Notes: generated by a model not told the origin, from the letters alone. A stretch of 64,000 nucleotides of DNA from Sphingobacterium tenebrionis (GCF_037126265.1 NZ_JAYLLN010000001.1:186001-250000); one strand, 5' to 3'; shown: positions 16,241 to 25,515, counted from the stretch's first letter. Made by a program: numbers and translations.

Positions 16241-19200
16241 TTAAAAACTAGTTGATATTTGAAATGTAAATGATCTGCTGAACGGATAGTCTAAGCCACG
16301 TTCTCTTCGGATACTTGAAAATCGAAATACATCGTTTGAGAATGCCGTTATCTTCGTATTTCTCATACCCCATTTTTTAGAAATTTCATCATTGAAACGA
16401 TAAAAGAGGGAGATGCTTTCTAAGGACAGGAGATTGTCATTTTGGACAAACCTTGATGTAGCATAGGTTGGTGTAGTATTTCCATATCCATCGGCATCTA
16501 TTAGTCCTTTATAGAACGTGTGGTCTCCTTGATTTAACCAGCGTTCTTCTGAAACTCTTCTGTCAACATTATAAAGTCTAACATTTACATTTTCTACTCT
16601 GTCGACCAAGGTTTGATTATAAGATTGACCCCCCATTTTGAACCGAAAAAATGCGTTTAATCCAATTCCATTATACTCAAAGTTTGTCCCAAAGGTACCT
16701 TCTAGATCTGAACGAGTATCACCCACAATAATTTGATCTAATGGATTGTATGTATTTGTTAATCGGCCATCCTTGGTTAGGAAGATTTCATAACCCGTAG
16801 CAGGATCAATTCCCAAAGATGGTACTGCCCAGATAGCCGTGGTGGATTGACCTTCAGCAAATCGAGTAATTGGTAAAGTAGATAATTGTTCATCTGCCGC
16901 TTTATTCAGAGCAGATATGGTGTTTGATACCCTTTCGATTTTATTTTTAACCGAGAATAGGTTCAAGAAAATAGACAAATTGTTCCGATTGTTAGGATTT
17001 GAAATAATATTAAATTTCGAATATAGTTCCCAGCCATTTGATTTTAAGTCGCCCATATTTTCCTTAAAATCGATAAACCCCGATGAAGGAGCTGTTGAAA
17101 TAGAAGCAATTGACCCTTGGGTTTTCTCAATGTAATAATTCGCCGATAGATCAAGCCTGTTAAATAAGGTAATATCTACTCCTAAATTGTTCTTTTGAGT
17201 TTTCTGCCAAGCTAAATTTGGATTTCCGTATCCGAGTAAATAAGTGCCGATCATGCCACGATATTCCGTGGCTGTAAAATATCGTGATGTGGTAAGTCCG
17301 TAAAATGAATCAAAATTCTGTGATCCAGTGTATCCAAACGAATAACGGATTTTAAGTCTATTAATACCTTCAATATCCTTTATTAGATTTTCATTATGTA
17401 AATTCCAACCTGCCCCAGCTGACCAAAATGGAGCAAACCGGTTGTTGGAACCAAATTGTGATGAGCCATCAACCCTATATGAAAAATCTAATAAATATCG
17501 ATTGTTATGAGCAAAGGATATATTTGAAAACAGGCCAGCAAGTCGCTTTATGTTTTCAGTTCCGATAGGTTTACTGCCAAGGTCGAACTGAAGCCCTTGA
17601 GTTATATCATCCATACTTGCATTTGGAAATCCAACAACCAAAAACCTTTGTGTATTGTTATCCTCCTGGGATATATTTGCTCCAAGGGTTGCGAATATGA
17701 GGTTTTTACCAAACGTTTTACTTAAGTTGGCTGAAAATATCCCCTCGTAACGCTGATTTTTTCCGTAACCTTTATTGTATGACCCCTTTTCAAATGTGGG
17801 TGTGTTAGCAAATGTTGAATGTTGTGCAGGTAAGAATTTATCGGATTCATCCGCTTGGAACAGGTAAGCAAATGTTCCGCGTAATTTTAGCCAGGAATAA
17901 GCTTGCCATTCCAAGGCAAAATTATTGATAATACTATGGTACTTCGTTTGATCCAAGATATTGAGACTGGCATCATATAATGGATTAGTCGGTCTTCCAA
18001 CATAACCCGTTAGGTTATTGTAAGTATCAAAATTTGTTAGCCTTGCACCGGTATCTTCGTTATAAATTTCCTCGAGATATAACTTATAGGAACCATCCGA
18101 ATTAAACGGAGTCCAATATGGATTTAATTGGGTATACTGTTTAAAAGACCCAAAAGGTGAATTATTCCCTAAATTACTTACCAGTGTAAGATCGTTCTTG
18201 AACATTAGATTCTTAAAACGATAGGATAGAAAAGTATTACCAGTCATAGTCTGACGGTTAGAACCTTTCATAACTCCAGAGTTGTTATAATAATTTAAGT
18301 TGATTCCATATTGAATTTCGTCTTTCCCTCCTTCCACATAAATATTGTGTTTTTGTCCAATCCCTGTACGGATTGGTTGTGCTAGCCAATCTGTGTTTAC
18401 TCCTGAAGTAACAGCCCTTAATCTCTCATTGTATATGGTTTTCAGTTGTTGATCGACTGAATTCCAGGAATAGTCATATACACCAATCTGCTTTTCAATA
18501 GCTAATTTTTCAGAAGAATTTAACACATCGTAATCTAAGATGTCAGGGGATTCAATGGTGGCATTTCCAGTATAGGTTAAATTTAGTTTCCCTGCTTTAG
18601 GTCGTATAGTTTCTATTACTACAACTCCATTTGCTGCTCTAGATCCGTAGATAGATGTCGCAGTAGCGTCCTTCAATAAATCGATGCTTTTTATTCGTGT
18701 CAAATCCAGATCATTGATTCGTGCTAAAGAGACCTCAAAACCATCTAAAATAAATAGGGGAGTATTTGGATTGTTTGAATAATTAAATGGATTATTGGTG
18801 GAAGTGTTTGGATCTATTAGACTATTTCCTCCTCTTAGAGTTACCTCGGGTAGAGCATTAGGATTAGCTCCTAAATTTATGTTTTCCGGCATTTGAAAAG
18901 AGGGATCTAAAGATCGCAAAGCAGTTAATACATTGTCGCTGGAAACATTCTGTAATTGTTCTTGGGTGAAAGATCTTGCTGCCCCAGTATACATTTCCTT
19001 AGGTCTTTCAAATAAACCAGTAATTACCACATCTTCTATTTCTTGGGCTTTTGCAGGTTTCAACTGAATGGTTAATTCTGACCTTCCATCAAGTTCAACA
19101 TCTTGGGTTTCAAATCCAATCATAGATAGGCTTATTGTTACCTGACTATGAGGTAAAATAAGACTCCAATGTCCATTTTGATCTGTTGCTGTGTTTAGTT

Positions 19201-19741
19201 TGAAGTTTGAAGAGTTAGTTTTTAGATTTTTTACCTGAACAGTAACCCCGGCAATGGGTTTATTTTGTTCATTAACAACTATTCCAGAAACCGTTTTTTG
19301 ATAAACTTCAGAACTTTTGTTTAACTTTTCCGTTGGTTTATCTCCTACAAATAAAATAATGTTATTTCCTCGCTGTACATAAGTTAATGGCGTATTTTTC
19401 AGCACCATGTTCAAAGCTTCAGCCATTATTTCATTGGATAAATCAATTGAAATTTCATTATACTGGGCAACAATATCACTAGGATAAAAAAAGCTAAACC
19501 CAGATTGTTTTTGTAAATCGGATAATATTTGTTTTAAAGTTGCCTGTTTAAAACTGATTTCGACTTTAGTCGTATTGACATTTTGTCCAAAACTATTTGG
19601 TGTCGCAAATAGGTTTAAGGTTATTGTGGACAACATTGCACAAACCAATTTTATTTTCATAAGAAAACGGAAGTTAGACTGTTTATGCAAGGTGGTAAGG
19701 AGATGTAATCTACCCCTTGCAAAAAACCGTAGTTTTTGCAT
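16241..19741 (-). CDS. SusC/RagA-family TonB-dependent transporter with STN signalling domain
   Basis: A 1166-residue outer-membrane transporter. After a basic extension (residues 1-27) comes a signal peptide-like segment. An STN domain follows (~50-105, EISFKQATLKQILSDLQKQ), then a carboxypeptidase-regulatory-like domain (~130-210), a plug with the SusC-type run SIDLLKDATATSIYGSRAANGVVVIET (~350-380), and a ~22-strand barrel ending in an aromatic-terminated strand (FTFQISTSF). The STN domain plus upstream FecR and ECF sigma genes indicate trans-envelope signalling: ligand binding relieves FecR inhibition and switches on the operon. An alternative start at 19660 (MKIKLVCAM) would begin at the signal peptide. 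The ligand is unknown. Confidence 0.93.
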   Translation of the reverse strand: MQKLRFFARGRLHLLTTLHKQSNFRFLMKIKLVCAMLSTITLNLFATPNSFGQNVNTTKVEISFKQATLKQILSDLQKQSGFSFFYPSDIVAQYNEISIDLSNEIMAEALNMVLKNTPLTYVQRGNNIILFVGDKPTEKLNKSSEVYQKTVSGIVVNEQNKPIAGVTVQVKNLKTNSSNFKLNTATDQNGHWSLILPHSQVTISLSMIGFETQDVELDGRSELTIQLKPAKAQEIEDVVITGLFERPKEMYTGAARSFTQEQLQNVSSDNVLTALRSLDPSFQMPENINLGANPNALPEVTLRGGNSLIDPNTSTNNPFNYSNNPNTPLFILDGFEVSLARINDLDLTRIKSIDLLKDATATSIYGSRAANGVVVIETIRPKAGKLNLTYTGNATIESPDILDYDVLNSSEKLAIEKQIGVYDYSWNSVDQQLKTIYNERLRAVTSGVNTDWLAQPIRTGIGQKHNIYVEGGKDEIQYGINLNYYNNSGVMKGSNRQTMTGNTFLSYRFKNLMFKNDLTLVSNLGNNSPFGSFKQYTQLNPYWTPFNSDGSYKLYLEEIYNEDTGARLTNFDTYNNLTGYVGRPTNPLYDASLNILDQTKYHSIINNFALEWQAYSWLKLRGTFAYLFQADESDKFLPAQHSTFANTPTFEKGSYNKGYGKNQRYEGIFSANLSKTFGKNLIFATLGANISQEDNNTQRFLVVGFPNASMDDITQGLQFDLGSKPIGTENIKRLAGLFSNISFAHNNRYLLDFSYRVDGSSQFGSNNRFAPFWSAGAGWNLHNENLIKDIEGINRLKIRYSFGYTGSQNFDSFYGLTTSRYFTATEYRGMIGTYLLGYGNPNLAWQKTQKNNLGVDITLFNRLDLSANYYIEKTQGSIASISTAPSSGFIDFKENMGDLKSNGWELYSKFNIISNPNNRNNLSIFLNLFSVKNKIERVSNTISALNKAADEQLSTLPITRFAEGQSTTAIWAVPSLGIDPATGYEIFLTKDGRLTNTYNPLDQIIVGDTRSDLEGTFGTNFEYNGIGLNAFFRFKMGGQSYNQTLVDRVENVNVRLYNVDRRVSEERWLNQGDHTFYKGLIDADGYGNTTPTYATSRFVQNDNLLSLESISLFYRFNDEISKKWGMRNTKITAFSNDVFRFSSIRRERGLDYPFSRSFTFQISTSF

Positions 19742-19785
19742 TATTTGTAATGGGATTAAGTGTAAACAATTGATTTAATTCTCCG

Positions 19786-19820
19786 GACTCCCCATTATGC
19801 TTCCTAGGGCTTGGGGGGTC
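19786..19820. other. GC-rich inverted repeat in the FecR-SusC spacer
   Basis: GACTCCCC (19786-19793) faces GGGGGGTC (19813-19820) around a CCTAGG-containing loop, in otherwise AT-rich DNA. Pairing is complete with one G-U pair in the plus-strand transcript and has one mismatch in the minus-strand (operon) transcript. It lies 45 nt upstream of the SusC start and could be an attenuator, an mRNA-processing site or a regulator site separating FecR from SusC expression. Confidence 0.4.
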
Positions 19821-19883
19821 TTGTTTTTTGGATTAAGTAGAATTTGAGTTTAGTTTCATATTTTTTGGTTTTAATGGTTGTTA

Positions 19884-20855
19884 TTAGTTAAGGTTTTTGT
19901 TTTCTTTAATCTGATATCTCTTGTTTTTCAATTTTATAAAGGTTGTATTGGTAGTTACGCATAAGTTAGTAAGTACTTCCTCCAATTTTTCTGTTCCTTT
20001 ATATACTCCGGATATTTTCAAGTTGGCTAATTTGGGATCCATTAATTCTATATTAACTTGGTAACGTCGTTCCAGCTTTTTAGTTAAATCCGAAAAAGTT
20101 AAAGCTTCAAAATTCATGTCTTCTTCCATCCATGCCATTTCATTTTTGGAAACTTCATTTAGAATTTTTATATCCTCATCCACCCGTTGGTTTTCTGGGA
20201 TGATTAACTTTTGTTTTGCTTGGAGAATTCCTAACGTTTTATTTTCTTTTTCAACCCGTACTTTGCCATGGTCAACTATAACTTCAATGGTTTTACCGTT
20301 TGGGTTAGCAAGAATTGAAAAAGCAGTTCCAAGTACAGTAGTTTTAATATTCGCTGAATTTATAATGAAGGGTTTTATTTTATTTGGTGTCACATCAAAA
20401 TATGCTTCACCTATTAGTTCAACCTCTCTGTCTTCAATTCCAAATTCTTTTGATAATAAAATTTCACTTCCGGGTCTTAGAATTACAATACTACTATCTG
20501 GTAATATGATATGTCTATTTTCAACTTGATTTATTGGAGTTTTAGCTAGTTGCTGAAAATCTTTCTGTTTGATTTGAAGAAATATCAAAAATGATGAAAA
20601 CAACAAAATGGCAGCTGCTGCAGAATAAGATATCCTTTTGCGATATTTTAGTTTTGCATGCTTATTAACTGTTTCTTCCCAAATGGCAGATTTTATTTTA
20701 TTTTCAAAGGATTGAAAGCTTTGGTCTTCTAAATCCCATACGATATCATCCTCCAATTGGGATTTATACCAAATCTCTAGACTCTTTTTCTCTTCCAGAG
20801 ATGCTTTTCCAGAGAGGTATTTCTCAATCAGAATTTTGATTTGTTTTTCTTCCAT
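19884..20855 (-). CDS. FecR-family anti-sigma factor
   Basis: A 323-residue inner-membrane regulator. The cytoplasmic N-terminal helical part (residues 1-75) would hold the ECF sigma factor. A single TM helix is at about 76-95. The periplasmic FecR domain follows (~110-220: ILPDSSIVILRPGSEI, GEAYFDVTPN, TVLGTAFSI), and a C-terminal DUF4974-like domain (~250-315, FSDLTKKLERRYQVNIELMD) would contact the STN domain of SusC. It is encoded 76 nt after the sigma gene and 142 nt before SusC, the usual order for such Bacteroidota circuits. Confidence 0.92.
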   Translation of the reverse strand: MEEKQIKILIEKYLSGKASLEEKKSLEIWYKSQLEDDIVWDLEDQSFQSFENKIKSAIWEETVNKHAKLKYRKRISYSAAAAILLFSSFLIFLQIKQKDFQQLAKTPINQVENRHIILPDSSIVILRPGSEILLSKEFGIEDREVELIGEAYFDVTPNKIKPFIINSANIKTTVLGTAFSILANPNGKTIEVIVDHGKVRVEKENKTLGILQAKQKLIIPENQRVDEDIKILNEVSKNEMAWMEEDMNFEALTFSDLTKKLERRYQVNIELMDPKLANLKISGVYKGTEKLEEVLTNLCVTTNTTFIKLKNKRYQIKENKNLN

Positions 20856-20931
20856 AATTTTTGGGCTTCATATATATGTACCTTCTCGAAAGACATAACC
20901 CTATATGGAATTAAAAAAAATAGAAGTGAAA

Positions 20932-21528
20932 TTAAAATAGTAATAAGAATACCAAGCTTAGGCCTACCTTATGGAGGTTTATACGAAGGATTTTTATGGC
21001 TCTGGTAATATGTGCTTCGACAGTTTTTACACTAATATTTAAATTGTCAGAGATTTCTTGATTGGTTAAATAGGTTTCTCGACTTAATTTGAATATGATT
21101 CGACATTTTTCTGGAAGTTTTTCTATTACCCCATCTAAATAGTCTTTGAGGAAACGTGCTTCAATTTTGTCGTCTTCAAGATATGAATCTGCTTGTTGCA
21201 AACCTTGCTCAATCTCGTTGAGTCTTTTGTTTTTATATATTACTTTAAATGTGCTGTATTTTACTGCAGTTGCCAAGTATCCTTCAATTGAATCGATTTC
21301 AATTTCTTTTCGGTTATTCCAAATAGAAATAAAAACTTCTTGAACCACTTCTTGGGCTTGTTCCTTATCCTTTAAAATATGATAGGAAATAGCAAGCAGT
21401 TTTTTCCAGTATTTATTATAAATTTCTGTAAACGCCTTCTCCGAGCCGGATTTTAAGGCGGTTATAAGTTTCCTATTTTCACTTAGCTTTTTCACAGAAA
21501 TAGATTTAATCAGATTTTCAAATCTCAT
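20932..21528 (-). CDS. ECF-type RNA polymerase sigma-70 factor
   Basis: A 198-residue ECF sigma factor of the Bacteroidota FecI-like group. Region 2 spans about residues 35-100 (EIYNKYWKKLLAISYHIL, QAQEVVQEVFISIWNN) and region 4 about 125-185, with the helix-turn-helix YLTNQEISDNLNISVKTVEAHITRA. It should be held by the adjacent FecR and direct transcription of the SusC operon. No clear TAnnTTTG element was found before its start, in line with separate or weak basal control. The metK terminator lies upstream. Confidence 0.93.
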   Translation of the reverse strand: MRFENLIKSISVKKLSENRKLITALKSGSEKAFTEIYNKYWKKLLAISYHILKDKEQAQEVVQEVFISIWNNRKEIEIDSIEGYLATAVKYSTFKVIYKNKRLNEIEQGLQQADSYLEDDKIEARFLKDYLDGVIEKLPEKCRIIFKLSRETYLTNQEISDNLNISVKTVEAHITRAIKILRINLHKVGLSLVFLLLF

Positions 21529-21589
21529 AAAAAAATGAATAATTCCAAAATCTGTCTTTTTTGAAGGAGATTACAATATAGGGAAATGT

Positions 21590-21646
21590 GATAATTAAAG
21601 CAAAAAAAGCCGATTCATTTGAATCTGCTTTTTTGCTTTAATTATC
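21590..21646. terminator. Long palindromic terminator downstream of metK
   Basis: GATAATTAAAGC at 21590 and GCTTTAATTATC ending at 21646 bound a near-perfect 57-bp palindrome with an inner GATTC/GAATC stem. There is one mismatch and one extra A. A and T runs on both sides make it usable in both directions. It terminates metK (minus strand) and insulates the sigma factor gene at the right edge of the AT-rich island. Confidence 0.8.
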
Positions 21647-21676
21647 GGCTGATAATATTTTTAGACTTTTATACTT

Positions 21677-22930
21677 TTACAGCCCGAAAGCCTTTTTCAC
21701 CTTATCCACATAATCCAATTTCTCCCAGGTAAACAAATCGACTTCTACCGTCTTTATCTCCCCGTTAGAATTTTCAAATGTCTTAGTCACTGTTTTTGGG
21801 GTTCTACCCATATGACCATAAGCAGCAGTTTCCGCATAGATCGGTTTTCTAAGTCCTAATCTAGTTTCAATGCCATAAGGCGTCATATCAAACAGTTCAG
21901 CAATAATCTGTGCGATTTCACCATCGGTTTTGTTCACCTTCGAAGTACCATAGGTATTCACATAGATACCCATCGGATCCTTCACACCGATCGCATAAGA
22001 AATCTGTACCAATAACTCATCAGCAACACCAGCTGCCACTAAGTTCTTGGCAATATGTCTTGTTGCATACGCTGCAGAACGGTCCACTTTGGATGGATCC
22101 TTTCCGGAGAAAGCACCACCACCATGTGCCCCCTTACCACCATACGTATCCACAATGATCTTTCTTCCCGTTAAACCGGTATCTCCATGTGGTCCACCGA
22201 TCACGAATTTTCCCGTTGGGTTGATATGGTATTTGATCTCCCCATTGAACAATGCCTGTAATTCAGGTTTCAATTGTGCCTTCACACGCGGGATCAGAAT
22301 ATTAACGATATCCGATTTGATTTTCTCCTGCATTTCCTTTTCTTCCGCAAAATCATCATGCTGGGTCGAAATAACGATGGTATCAATACGCACAGGTTTG
22401 TGGTTGTCATCGTATTCCAAGGTCACCTGCGATTTCGCATCAGGACGTAGGTAGGGAATGCTATCATTCTCACGGCGTAGAGCCGCTAGTTCGTATAATA
22501 AACGGTGGGAGATATCCAATGCCAAAGGCATGTAGTTCTCGGTTTCATTGTTCGCATACCCGAACATGATCCCTTGGTCACCCGCTCCCTGTTCTTGCCT
22601 GGTCACGCGGTCAACCCCTTGGTTGATGTCAGCCGACTGCTCATGGATGGCCGAAAGCACACCACAGGAATTGGCTTCGAACATATACTCGGATTTGGTA
22701 TATCCGATCTTTTCGATCACCTGACGGGTTATCTTTTGAACGTCTAAATAGATTTTTGATTTTACTTCGCCAGCCAACACGACCTGTCCGGTGGTTACTA
22801 GGGTTTCGATTGCTACGCGTGCATCTTCGTCCCAGGCTAGGAAATTATCGATCAATGCATCCGAAATTTGATCTGCAACTTTATCTGGATGTCCTTCAGA
22901 AACAGACTCGGAGGTAAATAAGTATGCCAT
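21677..22930 (-). CDS. metK: S-adenosylmethionine synthetase
   Basis: Makes S-adenosylmethionine from methionine and ATP. The protein is 417 residues when started at MAYLFTSESVSEGHPDK. Signature motifs present are GHPDKVADQISDA at the N-terminus, GAGDQGIMFGYA in the middle and GGGAFSGKDPSKVDRSAAY in the C-terminal half. The frame is open for 21 more codons upstream, but those lie beyond the likely transcription start (-7 element at 22954-22961) and do not match the family, so the ATG at 22930 is preferred. The gene is divergent from the lipid-kinase gene and ends at a strong palindromic terminator. Confidence 0.97.
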   Translation of the reverse strand: MAYLFTSESVSEGHPDKVADQISDALIDNFLAWDEDARVAIETLVTTGQVVLAGEVKSKIYLDVQKITRQVIEKIGYTKSEYMFEANSCGVLSAIHEQSADINQGVDRVTRQEQGAGDQGIMFGYANNETENYMPLALDISHRLLYELAALRRENDSIPYLRPDAKSQVTLEYDDNHKPVRIDTIVISTQHDDFAEEKEMQEKIKSDIVNILIPRVKAQLKPELQALFNGEIKYHINPTGKFVIGGPHGDTGLTGRKIIVDTYGGKGAHGGGAFSGKDPSKVDRSAAYATRHIAKNLVAAGVADELLVQISYAIGVKDPMGIYVNTYGTSKVNKTDGEIAQIIAELFDMTPYGIETRLGLRKPIYAETAAYGHMGRTPKTVTKTFENSNGEIKTVEVDLFTWEKLDYVDKVKKAFGL

Positions 22931-22953
22931 AAGTGTTTTTTTTACGGTGGCAA

Positions 22954-22961
22954 CAAAGCTA
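22954..22961 (-). promoter_or_regulatory. -7 promoter element of metK
   Basis: On the minus strand TAGCTTTG, a full TAnnTTTG match, lies 23 nt before the chosen metK ATG. This supports the shorter start. The -33 element is not convincing. Confidence 0.5.
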
Positions 22962-23002
22962 CGATAAGTTGCATTATTTAAAAAGTATTTCAACCAAATT
23001 AT

Positions 23003-23010
23003 TATCTTTA
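23003..23010 (+). promoter_or_regulatory. Probable -7 element of the lipid-kinase gene
   Basis: TATCTTTA differs from TAnnTTTG only in the last base and lies 19 nt before the ATG at 23030. Together with the metK element it makes a divergent promoter pair within 99 bp. Confidence 0.35.
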
Positions 23011-23029
23011 GCGGAATTATCAGATTGAG

Positions 23030-23905
23030 ATGGCAAAGAAACGCATACTGTTTATAGTCAATCCCATATCCGGGGGGAAGAAGAAAACGGCATTTAATAA
23101 ACAGGTATTGGAGGTGTTGGATTTAAGCCGATTTGAACCTACCTTTAAATTAACAAATCATGTGAACCATGGCTATGAGCTGGCCAAAGAAGCCATCGAA
23201 GAAAAATACGATGCGGTAGTCGCTGTGGGGGGCGACGGGACGATCAATGAGATCGGATCGGCTTTGGTAGGCTCGGAAATTCCACTGGGCATTGTCCCGG
23301 AAGGTTCTGGAAATGGACTCGCCTTATATTTAGGAATCCCCATGAACGAATCGGCCGCTTTGCGCCGAATCAACCGTTTCGAATTCCTGGCCGTAGATTG
23401 TGCCAAGGCCGAAGACCGGAATTTCTTCAATATCGCAGGCATCGGCTTTGATGCCTCGGTAAGCGATAAATTTGCAGGCGAAACCTTTCGTGGACCGGTA
23501 GGTTACTTACGCACGGTCATCAATCTTTTGAGTAAATATAAACCCAAGAAATATAAATTATTGATCGATGGGGAGGAATATGAGCGGGAAGCCTTTATGA
23601 TTTCGGTCGCCAATTCGCCCCAATATGGCAATAATGCCTACATCGCGCCGAATGCTTCGATCACAGATGGCGTATTGGATGTATGTATTGTGCATAAATT
23701 TCCGTTATATACATTACCCTTGATGATTTTCCACCTCTTTAATAAGACGGCCGACCAGTCGGAATATGTGGAGATCATACCGGGCAAGAAGATTTGTATT
23801 GAACAGGAAGGTAAAGCTCCGGTCCACTTGGATGGGGAACCGATGGATCTCGGCCAGCAGATCCATATCGAAGTATTACCAAAAGCATTAAATATTATTT
23901 GTTAA
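23030..23905 (+). CDS. Diacylglycerol kinase-family (YegS/BmrU-like) lipid kinase
   Basis: A 291-residue soluble kinase of the DAGK catalytic superfamily. The N-terminus reads KKRILFIVNPISGGKKKT (nucleotide-binding region), and the GGDGTINEIGSALVGS motif near residues 65-80 is the family hallmark. EGSGNGLALYLGIP follows, and the C-terminal DGEPMDLG is also typical. It would phosphorylate diacylglycerol or a related lipid; the exact substrate cannot be read off. The stop is 2 nt before the SUI1-family gene, so the two are co-transcribed. Confidence 0.88.
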   Translation: MAKKRILFIVNPISGGKKKTAFNKQVLEVLDLSRFEPTFKLTNHVNHGYELAKEAIEEKYDAVVAVGGDGTINEIGSALVGSEIPLGIVPEGSGNGLALYLGIPMNESAALRRINRFEFLAVDCAKAEDRNFFNIAGIGFDASVSDKFAGETFRGPVGYLRTVINLLSKYKPKKYKLLIDGEEYEREAFMISVANSPQYGNNAYIAPNASITDGVLDVCIVHKFPLYTLPLMIFHLFNKTADQSEYVEIIPGKKICIEQEGKAPVHLDGEPMDLGQQIHIEVLPKALNIIC

Positions 23906-23907
23906 TT

Positions 23908-24258
23908 ATGGCAAAACAGAAGAAGCAACGATTTGAAGGGATCGTATATTCTACGGATTCCGACTATTCCTATCAGGAATTTGATTCCGATGAGGACCGG
24001 GATACGCTTCCCAAGGAGAAGCAGAAGCTAAAGGTAGGTAGGGATAAGAAGGCCAGGAAGGGAAAAACCGTTACATTGGTGATGGGATTTATCGGCAAAC
24101 AGGATGATTTAGAATCACTTTCCAAGGTTTTGAAGCAAAAATGCGGGGTAGGTGGAAGTGCGAAAGACGGCGAAATTCTGATACAAGGGGATTTTAAAGA
24201 AAAAATAATCCAGTATTTGGAATCCGAAGGTTATTCTGTGAAAGGCATTGGCGGTTAA
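23908..24258 (+). CDS. SUI1/eIF1-like protein (YciH family)
   Basis: A 116-residue protein. A charged linker (residues 1-50) is followed by an SUI1 domain, KTVTLVMGFIGKQDDLESL through KCGVGGSAKDGEILIQGD to the C-terminus, which is the core of eukaryotic initiation factor eIF1 and bacterial YciH. The bacterial members are thought to influence start-site fidelity. I start at the ATG at 23908, just after the kinase stop; an upstream alternative would overlap that gene. Confidence 0.88.
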   Translation: MAKQKKQRFEGIVYSTDSDYSYQEFDSDEDRDTLPKEKQKLKVGRDKKARKGKTVTLVMGFIGKQDDLESLSKVLKQKCGVGGSAKDGEILIQGDFKEKIIQYLESEGYSVKGIGG

Positions 24259-24674
24259 GGGATATTTATCGCCTTAACCTATTAAAAAACAAAGAAATAC
24301 TTGGTTTAAATGGTTTAAAATGGGTTGCTGTGGCAACGTTTATTGTGAGTAAATGCTCACTTAATTTTAACATTTAACGATTTGATAATTTGCATATCAG
24401 AAAAAAAATGGTTTTCATTGTAAAAAAAACAGTAATGTTAGACCGTTATGTACATAAAGTGATGAAGCATTGATTGGAAACTGCTGTAGCATATCAATGA
24501 GGACATAGACAGGCTTTAAATGCACTCTTATTATATCTTCAAATTAATTTTGTTTTTAACAGAAAATGCTATATTTGTTTTGAATTTATGTAAAATAACG
24601 CGATTTAGCTTGCATAAAATTGAATTTAACTTAATAATTAAACAACAGTAAAAAATCTAAAAATTAGTAAAAAA
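24259..24674. other. 416-bp spacer before the ExbB gene; promoter but no gene recognised
   Basis: No convincing ORF, terminator hairpin or RNA family was seen in this AT-rich spacer. The longest reasonable ATG frame is about 21 codons. Its right end holds the promoter at 24548-24577 and an untranslated leader of roughly 90 nt before the ATG at 24675. Confidence 0.5.
24548..24577 (+). promoter_or_regulatory. Promoter of the ExbB-ExbD-TonB operon
   Basis: TTTTG (ending 24552) and TATATTTG (24570-24577) are separated by 17 nt. This fits the Bacteroidota pattern TTG-N17-23-TAnnTTTG and is one of the two best full promoters in the window. Confidence 0.6.
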
Positions 24675-25508
24675 ATGGCAAACGCACCAAAAACTACTAC
24701 AGCCCCAGCTAAACAAGACAGTGGCACCGCGGGTAATTTATTTGCGAGTTTAGCAATTATCATTTGTTTGGTGATTGGTTACTTGGTTTACGAATTTGTA
24801 ATGGGTGATCCAGCAAACTTTATCGACGGAAATCGCGAGAATCAACCAGTACCGGGTAACTATATGGGTATGGTTTATCATGCAGGTTACATCGTACCAG
24901 TTCTATTGGGATTATTCTTAATGGTATTCGTATTCTCTATCGAGCGTTTTATCGTTATTGGTAAAGCATCAGGTACAGGAAACGTAGGTAACTTCGTGAG
25001 AAAAGTACAAGGTTTGTTGAGAACAGGTAACATTGATTCAGCTATCCAAGAGTGTGATAAGCAAAAGGGATCTGTAGCAAACGTTATCAAAGCGGGTTTA
25101 TTAAAATATAAAGATGTTGAAGCTAACCCAGGCTTAGATACTGAAAAATCGGTATTGGCTATCCAAAAAGAAATCGAAGAGGCTACAACATTAGAAATGC
25201 CGATGTTAGAGAAAAACCTAACGGTAATTGCAACGTTGGTTTCTATCGGTACATTAACAGGTCTATTAGGAACAGTAACAGGTATGATCAAGGCCTTCTC
25301 GGCGTTGGCAACTGGTGGTGCTCCTGACCAAGCAAAATTAGCGAATGGTATCTCTGAGGCCTTGATCAACACGGCAACAGGTATCGCTACATCTACCGTA
25401 GCTATTATCATGTACAACATCTTAACTTCTAAGATCGATACATTAACATATTCTATTGACGAGGCTGGTTTCTCAATCGTACAAACATACGCTGCAAACC
25501 ACAAATAA
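24675..25508 (+). CDS. exbB: ExbB/TolQ/MotA-family proton channel
   Basis: A 277-residue inner-membrane protein of the TonB energising complex. It has an N-terminal TM (~25-45), a second TM (~70-95), a cytoplasmic helical region, and two C-terminal TMs in the conserved block LVSIGTLTGLLGTVTGMIKAFSAL ... ISEALINTATGIATSTVAII. The last two are the MotA/TolQ/ExbB signature. With the two ExbD proteins and TonB it converts proton-motive force into movement of TonB for outer-membrane transporters such as the SusC and barrel proteins of this window. The very even, A/T-ending codon use suggests high expression. ExbB versus TolQ is decided by the neighbouring TonB gene. Confidence 0.92.
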   Translation: MANAPKTTTAPAKQDSGTAGNLFASLAIIICLVIGYLVYEFVMGDPANFIDGNRENQPVPGNYMGMVYHAGYIVPVLLGLFLMVFVFSIERFIVIGKASGTGNVGNFVRKVQGLLRTGNIDSAIQECDKQKGSVANVIKAGLLKYKDVEANPGLDTEKSVLAIQKEIEEATTLEMPMLEKNLTVIATLVSIGTLTGLLGTVTGMIKAFSALATGGAPDQAKLANGISEALINTATGIATSTVAIIMYNILTSKIDTLTYSIDEAGFSIVQTYAANHK

Positions 25509-25515
25509 GAAGATC

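Noticed and set aside
22931..22993. 21-codon N-terminal extension of metK
   Set aside because: It precedes or overlaps the likely transcription start and does not match the family; the ATG at 22930 gives the canonical N-terminus.
24259..24674. Possible riboswitch or small RNA in the leader of the ExbB operon
   Set aside because: No conserved riboswitch core and no convincing long stem was seen; only the promoter near the right end is supported.
24887..25504. 205-codon open frame antisense to the ExbB gene
   Set aside because: It is a mirror of the strongly biased codon use of ExbB. The translation has no recognisable domain and the sense gene is unmistakable.
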